Assembly (NCBI GenBank): GCA_012729765.1
Contig: JAAYCM010000083.1
Span: forward strand, 1 to 52,392
Direction of reading: 5' to 3'
DNA: 52,392 nt
Origin: Chloroflexota bacterium
Lineage (GTDB): Bacteria > Chloroflexota > Anaerolineae > Aggregatilineales > Aggregatilineaceae
In this document: positions 44,704 to 52,392 of the stretch, piece by piece
Numbering within the stretch: the stretch's first letter is position 1
Layout of the letters: each line of letters opens with the position of its first letter
Notes under the pieces: generated by a model
Told to the model about the DNA's origin: nothing
Databases searched by the model: none
What the model saw: the letters and a program-made list of their open reading frames with translations, nothing else
Translations under genes and position numbers: made by a program

Positions 44704-47700
44704 CTAGCGGCGGTCAAAGGGGAAGGTCGGCGGGAAGCGGTCTTCCCAGCCGATATTCGCTTCTTCCGACTTCAGATAGGCCAGAATGAACGGGTCGATC
44801 TGCCCGCGCTGCATCACATCTTTGATACTGGTCAGGCGCACGCCGGTGCGCTGGTCGCGGACAAACTTCTCGTTCCGGTCCAGGCTGTAGACGCGGATCA
44901 CAGTGTGCTTCTCCGCCGAAGGCTGGGGGCGGCGTCCCTCGCTGATATCGGTCTTGATGCGCTGGTAATCGGCCAGCCATCCCCGCACATCGGTCCCGTC
45001 CGGCAGGGCAAACACCTGCACGCGCACCAGATCGTCTCCCGACGAGTCTTTGCCCAACAGCCGGTGCAGCCCGCGCTCGCCTTTCAGGAAGCCAAAGACG
45101 TTGCTGCCCTCGAACCACAGCGCGATCTCCTGGGTGCGCTCGTAGCGGGCATAGCGCTTCATCACGTCCTCGAAGCTGCCGGCGGTCAGGTGCACAAAGT
45201 CGCGTCGGGCCGCCGCGGCGTCCGCGGAAGCCGCCGGCAGGGCATAGATCTCGCGGTCGTAGCCCTTGCGCTCGGCCCACCACAGATACATCTCCGACAG
45301 CCGCCGCATCCACGCATCGGACGCTTTCTCCGACGCAGCGGGCGGGGTGCCCATCGGGCGGATCAGCATGATTGCCTGGTTGCGGTGCGGCAGCCGGGCC
45401 GTCAGCAGCTCGATATCCAGGAAACTGACGTTGTTATACAGTTCCTCATAGTCGTGCGCCAACTCGGTCTGGTAGCGCAGATCGCGCTCGCGGTTGACCA
45501 GCATCGCAAAGTCTTCGAGATACTCAACCCGTTCCTGAAGCTGGCGCAGGCGGCGCGTCAGGCGATCCAGGAAGTAGAAGCGCCGCATACTGTCACGCGC
45601 ATCGTCGCGCTTGTCCCAGAAATCAGACGAATAGGTGGACGCGCTCAGGCTGTCCTTCTCGCGCACCATCTCCTTGACCGTGTCCGATTCGGCCCAGTCT
45701 TGCAGGCGGCGGCGCAGCGCGGCGAACCCCTCGACCAACTGCGGCAGGTCCAGCCGCTGCTGCTGCGTGATGCTGCTGTCCAGCCCGCCGGCCAGGTTGA
45801 CCGTGCTCTTTACGGCGGCGTCGTCAATCGGGACGCTCTTCAGGACCAGCGCGTCGCCTTCTACGCCCACGCGCAGCAGGTTTTGCGTCTGGGTGGCGTG
45901 TTGGGCCAGCGTGCGCGCCATCGGGGCGACCACTCGCCGCTCGATCTCGCGCTTGAGCGGACGCGCGCCATACTCCGGGCTGTAGCCGCGCTCCAACACC
46001 AGATCGATCACGGCCTCGTCGATCTCGACCAGGATGCCGCGCCGCGTGATGCCGTCGCGCAGCAGGACCTCGTTCAGCTCGCGCTTGGCAATATTGCGCA
46101 CGGCCTGCGGCGTAAGCTGGCGAAAGACGACGATCTTATCCAGCCGGTTGATGAATTCGGGCCGGAAATACTGCTCGATCTGATCGAGGTAGTGATCGCG
46201 CAGGGTGGCATTGACGACCGCCGGATCAATTTCGTCGCCGATCGCAAAACCGGGCGCGCGGAACGCCTTCTGGCCCCCGCCCAGATTGCTCGTCAGCACC
46301 AGGATCGTGTTGTGGAAGAAAGTCGTCTTACCGGCGGCGTCGGTCAGGCGGCCCTCGCCCAGCACTTGCAGGAAAATATCGTAGATGCGCGGCGATGCCT
46401 TCTCGAACTCGTCCAGCAGCACGACACTGAACGGCTGCTCGCGCACCTGGCGGGTCAGCTCGCCTTCCTGGTTGAATGCGCCGATCAGCCGCGCCACGCC
46501 GTCATAATCGCTGTACTCGCTCATGTCGAAGCGAATCAAGCGCGACTCGTCGCCGAACAGGTAGGCGGCCAGCGTTTTCGCCATCTGCGTCTTGCCGACG
46601 CCGGTCGGGCCGATGAACAGGAACGTGCCGAGCGGCTTGTTGGGATCGTTCAGCCCGGCCTTGATCGTGGCGACCAGATCGACCATCGCCTCGACCGCCT
46701 CTTCCTGGCCCAGGATGCGCTCGAAGAAATAGTTCTCGACTTCCTGAATCGCCATGCGTGCTTCGTCGTTGACGATGAACTCCGGCATACCGCTCGTCCG
46801 CGCAAAGGCGGCGATCACATCCTGGCGGCCCACCCGTGTCGAGCGGATGCGGCGCAGCAGCGTGCCCCCTTCTGAGTTGGGCGCGGAGTGCGTTCGCTGT
46901 TGGGCGATGTCGGTCGTCGCCTCTTCCAGCAGGCGGATCGCTTTGCCCGGAAAGGCGCGGTAGGGCCAGAAGCGGCGGCTGAGCTGCACGCTGCTCTGGA
47001 GCGCGTCGGGCAGGATGCGCACGTTGAAATCGCGTTCCAGGTCGCGCGCGACATGCCCCAGCAGCGAGAGCGTCTCGTCCTCGGCCAGCGGCGGCACATC
47101 GACCCGGCGGAAGATATTGATGAAGCTCTGCCCCAGGCTCTCGGCCATGATCAGCCGGTCGGGCGCGGCCTCGCCGATGATGATCACCTCGCCGTTGGCG
47201 ATATGCGGCTTGAGCGCCAGCGCCACGTTGGAGTCGCTTTTCGACCATCGCCCCACTTCCAGCATGCCCGGCAGGTCGGGAATGTAGAGGATATGCCGTT
47301 CCTTGCGGCACTCGTCCACGATATTGTTGATGCGCTCTTCCCACGTGCCGACGAACTGCGCCCCGGCAATGATCCGGTCCGGCGAGAGCATCCACACCTG
47401 GCGGCCATGCAGCGCCTCGTCGCAGTCCTGGCTGTGGATGCGGCGCACGATCTCATGGATGATCGCGGTCTTGCCCACTTCGGCAGGGCCGGTGACCAGC
47501 ACGCTGTTGTGCCGTGCGCTGGCAACCGCCTGCAGAATCAGGCTGACTTCGTCCTCACGGTGATAGGCGCGGCGAAAACGCCCTTCTGACGCCTGCGCCA
47601 TAAGGTTGACGCCGATCTCGCGCAGCGCCCAGAACTGCCGGCCCTCGTGATCCGAGAAGCGGTCGAAAACCGACGAGAAATCGTCCTTGCGATCCTTGGG

Positions 47701-48210
47701 CTTCTTGACCTCGACCTCGACTTCCAGTGTGTCGAGCTGCTCGGTGCGGGCATGGCGCACGAGATGCAGGTCTTCGAGCGTGCTGTCTTCCAGCCAGGCC
47801 GTGATCTCGGTGATCGCGGTCTGTTCCAGCTCTTCCCAGTTGTAGGCATAAAACGTCAGCGGCGGGTTGCCCAGCTTCGGGACCGTCACCACAAGCTGCC
47901 CCTCGTCTTCGGGCAGCACCAGCAGGCTAAATCCGATCCGCACCTGCTCGCGGCGCTTCTTGCGCTTCTTGCGATCGATAGGCCGGATCTCCACCTGGAC
48001 CTTGCGCATCGTCAGCTTGGGGTTGAACTCCAGATGTTGGAGCATGTGCGGCGACGTGTTTTCGACGCGCTCCGCCACCGCCTCGGCCAGCTCCGTCTTG
48101 AGGTCGTCCAGGTTCGGGCCGTATGAGGTCAGATCGTAGAACGGCAGCGGCGTGGCGGTATAAGTCTGGTTCTGGTGCTTCTGTACGAACAGGTGAAATT
48201 TAAATTTCAT
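44704..48210 (-). CDS. Clp-type double AAA+ ATPase fused to a release-factor-2-like domain
   Basis: A 1168-aa protein. Residues 1-180 form a domain unlike Clp-N, with a basic KKRKKRR patch (81-87). AAA-1 has Walker A GPAEVGKT (241-248), but Walker B reads ILYIPDL, so the catalytic Glu is Leu313. AAA-2 is canonical: GPTGVGKT (534-541), VVLLDE (596-601), TSNLGG, RPEFINRLD and GARPLK. A PGF tripeptide (653-655) sits where ClpA/C/X carry the ClpP-binding loop. Residues about 820-1148 match RF2: FWDKRDDAR, WMRRLSEMYLWWAERKGY, NVFGFLKGERGLHRLL, VRDQRTGV and IDPFILAYL. The segment that holds GGQ is missing, and SPF is replaced by KDSSGDD. It may unfold or clear products on stalled ribosomes (inference). 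Confidence 0.9.
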   Translation of the reverse strand: MKFKFHLFVQKHQNQTYTATPLPFYDLTSYGPNLDDLKTELAEAVAERVENTSPHMLQHLEFNPKLTMRKVQVEIRPIDRKKRKKRREQVRIGFSLLVLPEDEGQLVVTVPKLGNPPLTFYAYNWEELEQTAITEITAWLEDSTLEDLHLVRHARTEQLDTLEVEVEVKKPKDRKDDFSSVFDRFSDHEGRQFWALREIGVNLMAQASEGRFRRAYHREDEVSLILQAVASARHNSVLVTGPAEVGKTAIIHEIVRRIHSQDCDEALHGRQVWMLSPDRIIAGAQFVGTWEERINNIVDECRKERHILYIPDLPGMLEVGRWSKSDSNVALALKPHIANGEVIIIGEAAPDRLIMAESLGQSFINIFRRVDVPPLAEDETLSLLGHVARDLERDFNVRILPDALQSSVQLSRRFWPYRAFPGKAIRLLEEATTDIAQQRTHSAPNSEGGTLLRRIRSTRVGRQDVIAAFARTSGMPEFIVNDEARMAIQEVENYFFERILGQEEAVEAMVDLVATIKAGLNDPNKPLGTFLFIGPTGVGKTQMAKTLAAYLFGDESRLIRFDMSEYSDYDGVARLIGAFNQEGELTRQVREQPFSVVLLDEFEKASPRIYDIFLQVLGEGRLTDAAGKTTFFHNTILVLTSNLGGGQKAFRAPGFAIGDEIDPAVVNATLRDHYLDQIEQYFRPEFINRLDKIVVFRQLTPQAVRNIAKRELNEVLLRDGITRRGILVEIDEAVIDLVLERGYSPEYGARPLKREIERRVVAPMARTLAQHATQTQNLLRVGVEGDALVLKSVPIDDAAVKSTVNLAGGLDSSITQQQRLDLPQLVEGFAALRRRLQDWAESDTVKEMVREKDSLSASTYSSDFWDKRDDARDSMRRFYFLDRLTRRLRQLQERVEYLEDFAMLVNRERDLRYQTELAHDYEELYNNVSFLDIELLTARLPHRNQAIMLIRPMGTPPAASEKASDAWMRRLSEMYLWWAERKGYDREIYALPAASADAAAARRDFVHLTAGSFEDVMKRYARYERTQEIALWFEGSNVFGFLKGERGLHRLLGKDSSGDDLVRVQVFALPDGTDVRGWLADYQRIKTDISEGRRPQPSAEKHTVIRVYSLDRNEKFVRDQRTGVRLTSIKDVMQRGQIDPFILAYLKSEEANIGWEDRFPPTFPFDRR

Positions 48211-48250
48211 GAAGCTACCCGGTTGTGTCCCTTGCCGAAAACGCTTCAGT

Positions 48251-48259
48251 ATTATAGCA
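48251..48259 (-). promoter_or_regulatory. Extended -10 promoter of the Clp-RF2 operon
   Basis: Minus-strand TGCTATAAT (48259-48251) is a perfect extended -10, 40 nt upstream of the ATG. TTCTGT lies about 18 bp further upstream as a weak -35. Confidence 0.65.
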
Positions 48260-48335
48260 TGTGCAGCGCAGTGTACAGAATCGATCTTACGCCACTTAAC
48301 ACGGGCAACATATCACTTGCCCAACAGGAGCAGCA

Positions 48336-49229
48336 ATGGCCCTACCCCATGTCACAATCTATACCGACGGCGGTTGCAAGCCCAACCCCGGTCCCGGCGG
48401 CTGGGGCGTGCTGCTGATCGCGGAAAGCGGCCCGACCAAAGAGCTGAGCGGCGCGGCCCCGGACACGACCAACAACCGCATGGAGCTAACCGCCGCCATC
48501 GAGGCACTGCGCGCCCTCAACCGGCCCTGCCGCGTCACGCTTTACACCGATTCGGAATATTTGCGGCGCGGGATCACGGAATGGATGCCCGGCTGGATCA
48601 AGCGCGGCTGGCAGCGCGGCAAAGACAAAGCCGTCAAGAATCAAGACCTGTGGCAGGCGCTCGCCGCCGAGATCGAGCGCCACGAGATCGACTGGAAGTG
48701 GGTGAAGGGCCACGCCGGGAACGCACACAACGAGCGTGTCGATCAGCTCGCCGCTGCCGCATGTGAACAGCTCGGCGTGCCCGACTCCGGCTTTCGGGCC
48801 GACGTCGAGATCGCGCTGCGCGTGTCCGCCCCGTCATCGGCCAACAAGGGCGGCTGGGCGATCCGCCTCAGTTCCACAGACCCCGCTACCCGGCCCCGCG
48901 TCCTCACCGGGTGCGAAGCCGGTACGACCGCTAACCGGCTGGAACTGCTGGCCGCGCTCGAAGCGCTGCGCCAGACCCCGCCCGATGTCGCCGTGCGAGT
49001 CTACTGCCCCGGCGACTATCTACACCGGGGTATGACCGCCTGGGTGTCCGGCTGGCAAAAACGCAATTGGCTGACTGTCGCCGGCGAGCCGGTCAAACAC
49101 CAGGCGTTGTGGCAGGCGTTGGTCGAGACGGCTCAGGGGCGCCCGGTCGAGTGGCTGCCCGAAACCACTCAGGGCCGCGAACTGGCGCACGGGCTGGACG
49201 AGCTGGCCGCGCAGATGGCGAAGTCCTAG
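48336..49229 (+). CDS. rnhA: Ribonuclease HI with a second, degenerate RNase H domain
   Basis: A 297-aa protein. Residues 1-145 are a complete RNase HI that cuts RNA in RNA-DNA hybrids: D11 (YTDGGC), E50 (NNRMELTA), D72 (YTDSEY), H125 and D136 (HNERVDQLA). Residues about 155-297 repeat the fold: NKGGWAIRLSS, ANRLELLAALEAL, DYLHRGMTAWVSGWQKRNW and LWQALVETAQG line up one by one with the first half. In this copy the first and third acidic residues are replaced (YCPGDY for YTDSEY), so it should be inactive and may bind substrate. AGGAGCAGCA precedes the ATG. Confidence 0.92.
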   Translation: MALPHVTIYTDGGCKPNPGPGGWGVLLIAESGPTKELSGAAPDTTNNRMELTAAIEALRALNRPCRVTLYTDSEYLRRGITEWMPGWIKRGWQRGKDKAVKNQDLWQALAAEIERHEIDWKWVKGHAGNAHNERVDQLAAAACEQLGVPDSGFRADVEIALRVSAPSSANKGGWAIRLSSTDPATRPRVLTGCEAGTTANRLELLAALEALRQTPPDVAVRVYCPGDYLHRGMTAWVSGWQKRNWLTVAGEPVKHQALWQALVETAQGRPVEWLPETTQGRELAHGLDELAAQMAKS

Positions 49230-49261
49230 CCGGTTCACGGGCCACCCCACCGGATTTTCGG

Positions 49262-49267
49262 TATAAT
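49262..49267 (+). promoter_or_regulatory. -10 element of the hydrolase gene
   Basis: A perfect TATAAT, 96 nt before the ATG at 49364. No convincing -35 is seen. Confidence 0.4.
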
Positions 49268-49363
49268 GGACCGCGACACGCCCGGCCCCAAACGACGTAT
49301 AGATAGATAACGGGGCCGCAGGCAGCCATTGCCCGACGTCTCGGCATTCAGAAAACCGACGGG

Positions 49364-50047
49364 ATGCAGCAACGACCGTTCATTCTGATTCACAGCCCGC
49401 TGCTGGGGCCGCTGACCTGGCAGCCTGTAGCGGACAGCCTGCGCGCGCAGGGCTACGAAGCCCTGACACCAGAGTTGATCGACCGCCTGGACGGCGACGT
49501 TCCGTTGTGGGCGCAGCAGGTCGCCAGCGTCGATCTGCCCGACGCGGGTGCGATCCTGGTCGGGCACAGCGGCGCGGGTGCACTGCTCCCGGCCATCGGT
49601 GAACGGCTGGACGCACAAGCGTATATCTTCGTGGACGCGGCCCTGCTCTTCGAGCCGGCCACGCGCCTGGAGATGATGCACGCCGAAGATCGCGATTATG
49701 GCCGCGAGTTCGAGCGTTTTTTGACGGCAGGCGGGCACTTCCCCAACTGGGAAGACGCCCAACTGCGGGACATCATCCCGGATGGCGATTTGCGCCAACG
49801 GCTCCTGGCGGATATGCGCCCACGCGTGCTGAGCTTCTTTACCGAACGGATCGAGGTGCCCGCCGGGTGGGATGCGAAGCCGTGCGCCTATATCCAGCTT
49901 TCGGACACTTACGGCTTCTATGCCGATCAGGCCGCAGCGCGGCAGTGGCCGGTCGTGCGCCGCAGTGCGCACCATTTCGAAATGCTCACGCAGCCCGCCG
50001 CCATCGCGGACTTGCTCGTTCAGATGCGGCAGCGGCTCGACGGATAG
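49364..50047 (+). CDS. Alpha/beta hydrolase
   Basis: A 227-aa alpha/beta-hydrolase. FILIHSPLLGPLTWQPVADS supplies the oxyanion region, GAILVGHSGAGALLPAI the nucleophile Ser (GHSGAG), and RRSAHHFEMLTQP the catalytic His. Length and layout suit a small esterase or lipase-like enzyme. The substrate is unknown, and the flanking genes give no hint. Confidence 0.85.
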   Translation: MQQRPFILIHSPLLGPLTWQPVADSLRAQGYEALTPELIDRLDGDVPLWAQQVASVDLPDAGAILVGHSGAGALLPAIGERLDAQAYIFVDAALLFEPATRLEMMHAEDRDYGREFERFLTAGGHFPNWEDAQLRDIIPDGDLRQRLLADMRPRVLSFFTERIEVPAGWDAKPCAYIQLSDTYGFYADQAAARQWPVVRRSAHHFEMLTQPAAIADLLVQMRQRLDG

Positions 50048-50096
50048 CACTCATTGCGCGATAGCGTATTCTCAGCAGACTGGCAGGTAGTTTACG

Positions 50097-51503
50097 GTGG
50101 CAGTTTCAACCCAGGAACATCCTCTTTCTGAACGCACGCACCAGGTTCGCCGCGTGTTGTGGGTGGTTATGCTGCTCAATATCGTGGTCGCCCTGGCGAA
50201 ACTCGTCACCGGCCTGATCACCGGCGCGGTGGCGATGATCGCGGATGGCTTCCATTCCTCGATGGATGCCTCGTCCAACGTTATGGGGCTGGTGGGGATG
50301 CGTCTCGCCGCGCAGCCGCCGGACGCCGAGCACCCCTACGGCCACCGCCGCTTCGAGACGCTGGCGACGCTGGGCATCGGCGGGCTGCTGCTGGTGGCCG
50401 CCTGGGAAATCCTGCAAACCATGCTCGATCGCATCCTCAACGGCGGCTCGCCGGACGTGAGCGCGATCAGCTTCGGGATCATGCTCGGCACGATGCTGAT
50501 CAATCTGATCGTCACGGCCTACGAGCGCCGCCAGGGGCGCGCCCTGCAGTCGGAGCTGCTGCTGGCCGACGCCTCGCACACCGCCAGCGACTTCTTTGTC
50601 TCGCTCTCGGTCCTGGTCAGCCTGGCGCTCACCGCCCTCGGTTTTGCCTGGATCGATATCGTGATCGCGCTGCTCATTGTGCTGGTAATCGGGCGCGTCG
50701 GGCTGAAGATCATCGGCCAGACCAGCAACGTCCTGGCCGATCACCAGGTGCTCGATCCGCAGGCGGTCAAGGCCCTGCTGGTCGAAGTCCCCGGCCTGGA
50801 AGAAACCGTGCGCGTGCGCAGTCGCGGCCCTGCTGACGCGGTATATGTCGATGTCGATGCGCGCATCCCGCCCGCCGTCACGACCGATCACGCCTATGCC
50901 ATCGCCGAGGCGATCCGCGAGCGCGTGCACGAGAGCTATCCTGAAGTCGAGGAAGTCCAGGTGCACTTCCAGCCGCAGCGCCCCAGCGTGACCGACTACA
51001 CGCTCGAAGCCCGCGCCGCCGCCGACAGCCTCGGCCTGAGCGTGCACGAGGTCATCCCGGTGCCGGTTGGGGACGGGATCGGGCTGGAGATGCATGTCGA
51101 GGTGCAGCCAGGGCTGACGCTGGGCGAGGCCCATCGCCAGGTGAGCGACCTGGAGCGGCGGTTGATCGCCACCCTGCCCAAGGTGCGCCAGGTGCTCACG
51201 CATATCGAGCCGGCCAACGAGCGCGGCGCGCCGCTCACCCAGACCCAGGCCGCCCTGGAGCTGCGCGACCTGGCGCTGACCGTCGCCAACGAGTTGTATC
51301 CCGACGCGCGCTGGAGCTCGGCCACGATCCGGCTGGCGTTCGGCGGCTATGCCCTGACCATGCGCTGCCAGCTTCCGGCCTCGACCAGCGTCGAAGAAGC
51401 GCACGCCATCGCCGAACATGTCGAAACCGCCATCCGCAACCAGCTTCCGCAGTTCCAGCGGGTGACGATCCACACCGAGCCGCTGAACGCGGTCCATGCC
51501 TGA
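50097..51503 (+). CDS. Cation diffusion facilitator (CDF) transporter with extended C-terminus
   Basis: A 468-aa metal/proton antiporter. Six membrane helices span about 18-220; the transport site is formed by ADGFHSSMDASSN in helix 2 and LADASHTASDF in helix 5, typical of Zn/Fe/Mn exporters. The cytoplasmic part is about 250 residues, more than usual, and carries three tandem ferredoxin-like dimerisation modules (EETVRVRSRGPADAVYVDVD; VHEVIPVPVGDGIGLEMHV; ARWSSATIRLAFGGYALTM). The GTG start at 50097 lies 49 bp after the hydrolase gene. Metal specificity cannot be assigned. Confidence 0.93.
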   Translation: MAVSTQEHPLSERTHQVRRVLWVVMLLNIVVALAKLVTGLITGAVAMIADGFHSSMDASSNVMGLVGMRLAAQPPDAEHPYGHRRFETLATLGIGGLLLVAAWEILQTMLDRILNGGSPDVSAISFGIMLGTMLINLIVTAYERRQGRALQSELLLADASHTASDFFVSLSVLVSLALTALGFAWIDIVIALLIVLVIGRVGLKIIGQTSNVLADHQVLDPQAVKALLVEVPGLEETVRVRSRGPADAVYVDVDARIPPAVTTDHAYAIAEAIRERVHESYPEVEEVQVHFQPQRPSVTDYTLEARAAADSLGLSVHEVIPVPVGDGIGLEMHVEVQPGLTLGEAHRQVSDLERRLIATLPKVRQVLTHIEPANERGAPLTQTQAALELRDLALTVANELYPDARWSSATIRLAFGGYALTMRCQLPASTSVEEAHAIAEHVETAIRNQLPQFQRVTIHTEPLNAVHA

Positions 51504-51563
51504 CCGGGGCTTTCCGGCCTCAATATGTAACTGGTTCCGAGCCTTCTAGCAGGAGAGCCGTCT

Positions 51564-52392
51564 GTGGGCGCTTCCCTCACCAACCACCGCTACCCGTTCG
51601 ATCTATCGGTCGTGCTGCCCGTCTATAACGAGAAAGATAATGTACTGCCGGTGCACGACGAGCTGGCCGCCGTGCTCGCCGGAATGGACCTGCGCTATGA
51701 GATCATCTATGTGGACGACGGCAGCCGCGACGGCAGCACCGATGCGATCCGCGCGCTGGCCGACGCCCACCCCGACACGGTGCGCGCCGTGCTGCTGCGC
51801 CGCAATTTCGGCCAGACCGCCGCGATCCAGGCCGGCATCGATCATGCCAACGGCGCGATCATCGCGCTGATGGACGCCGACCTGCAAAACGACCCGCACG
51901 ATATCCCGCTCATGCTCCAGCAGATGGAAACCGAAGGCTACGATCTCGTCAGCGGGTGGCGCAAGAACCGCCAGGACCGCGCCCTCTCGCGCAAGCTGCC
52001 TTCGCGCATCGCCAACCGCCTGATCTCGGTCGTGACCGGCGTTGAGCTGCACGACTACGGCTGCACGCTGAAGACCTACCGCCGCGAAGTGCTCGATCAT
52101 GTGCGGCTCTACGGCGAGATGCATCGCTTCATCCCCGTGCTGGCGAATGCTGCCGGGGCGCGCATCGTCGAGCGCGTGGTCAACCACCGCCCGCGCATTC
52201 ACGGCAAGTCGAAATACGGCCTGTGGCGCACGATCAAGGTCGTGCTCGACTTGATGACCGTCACCTTCCTGACCAAGTACAACACCCGCCCGATGTACAT
52301 CTTCGGCGGAACCGGCTTCATCCTCAGCTTTCTGAGCTTCATCAGCCTGGCGGTAATGGCGCTCAGCGGCATCGTGCGCGGGGACCTGTTGT
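51564..52392 (+). CDS. Polyprenyl-phosphate glycosyltransferase (GT2, DPM1/ArnC-like), partial
   Basis: The frame stays open to the window edge (276 codons seen). It starts at GTG with AGGAGAG upstream. The GT2 fold is clear: LSVVLPVYNEKDNVLPVHDE, EIIYVDDGSRDGSTDAI, RRNFGQTAAIQAGIDHANG, ALMDADLQNDPHDIP and the NHRPRIHGKSKYGLW motif. C-terminal membrane helices begin at PMYIFGGTGFILSFLSF. Such enzymes transfer a sugar from a nucleotide donor to polyprenyl phosphate at the inner membrane face for glycan or lipid decoration. Confidence 0.93.
   Translation, partial: MGASLTNHRYPFDLSVVLPVYNEKDNVLPVHDELAAVLAGMDLRYEIIYVDDGSRDGSTDAIRALADAHPDTVRAVLLRRNFGQTAAIQAGIDHANGAIIALMDADLQNDPHDIPLMLQQMETEGYDLVSGWRKNRQDRALSRKLPSRIANRLISVVTGVELHDYGCTLKTYRREVLDHVRLYGEMHRFIPVLANAAGARIVERVVNHRPRIHGKSKYGLWRTIKVVLDLMTVTFLTKYNTRPMYIFGGTGFILSFLSFISLAVMALSGIVRGDLL

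Noticed and set aside
44689..46875. 728-aa plus-strand frame opposite the Clp-RF2 gene
   Set aside because: The minus strand has AAA+ motifs and the frame's residues (Gln/His/Arg-rich) are typical of antisense.

Overview
The window looks like a chromosomal segment from a Chloroflexota bacterium, most likely near the Anaerolineae (inference). The reasons are the GC-rich sequence and the many surface lipoproteins with Thr/Pro-rich linkers joined to LysM, SH3, TSP3 or LCP domains. Large GAF-type signalling proteins and dispersed GC-rich palindromic repeats point the same way. No rRNA operon or complete tRNA gene was seen.

Layout. (1) 1-4571 is an accessory, defence-flavoured end. A CRISPR array of six identical 37-bp repeats runs without a gap into a tyrosine recombinase gene that lacks its 5' end. 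Next come a tRNA 3'-end remnant with a terminator, which looks like an attachment scar, and a TIR-transmembrane-WD40 protein. (2) 4586-6456 is a minus-strand operon (MIP18/DUF59 protein, DUF2249 protein, NnrS-like membrane protein) behind two FNR/CRP-type boxes. The proximal box is centred exactly at -41.5 from a predicted start, which suggests control by oxygen or nitric oxide. (3) 6573-13731 holds housekeeping and stress genes: a secreted protein, an LLM oxidoreductase, YceI with a MarR regulator sharing an operator-like box, a single-domain response regulator, a flavodoxin, small membrane proteins, a DinB/ClbS-like protein, and a lactate dehydrogenase with an in-frame amber codon 24 codons before its expected end. 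(4) 14028-24427 is an envelope block: a 1298-aa TSP3-repeat lipoprotein, an SCP2 protein, a translationally coupled esterase / LysM-M23 lipoprotein / SH3 protein trio, a TolB-like propeller protein and a membrane protein. (5) 24622-29754 is a partner-switching module: STAS antagonist, RsbW-like kinase fused to STAS, and a six-GAF PP2C phosphatase. (6) 29822-39758 covers cell envelope and signalling: VanW-type/beta-lactamase-like protein, Nudix hydrolase, a 7-TM coiled-coil histidine-kinase homologue lacking its phospho-acceptor His, a LysM protein, an LCP ligase and a lipoprotein. (7) 39928-43238 is yebC, a YbjN protein, ruvC, ruvA and thyX. (8) 43249-48259 is a minus-strand operon led by a Clp-type double-AAA+ ATPase fused to a release-factor-2-like domain, followed by a truncated haemoglobin, a membrane protein and a lipoprotein. 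(9) 48336-52392 holds a duplicated RNase HI, a hydrolase, a CDF metal transporter and a partial glycosyltransferase.

The most unusual item is the Clp-RF2 fusion. It keeps the ribosome-binding architecture of RF2 but has no recognisable GGQ or SPF motif, so it reads like an unfoldase delivered to ribosomes rather than a release factor. Also worth a second look are the CRISPR/integrase junction, the amber codon in ldh, the FNR boxes, and a 100-108 bp dispersed palindromic repeat present three times, once inside a coding sequence.
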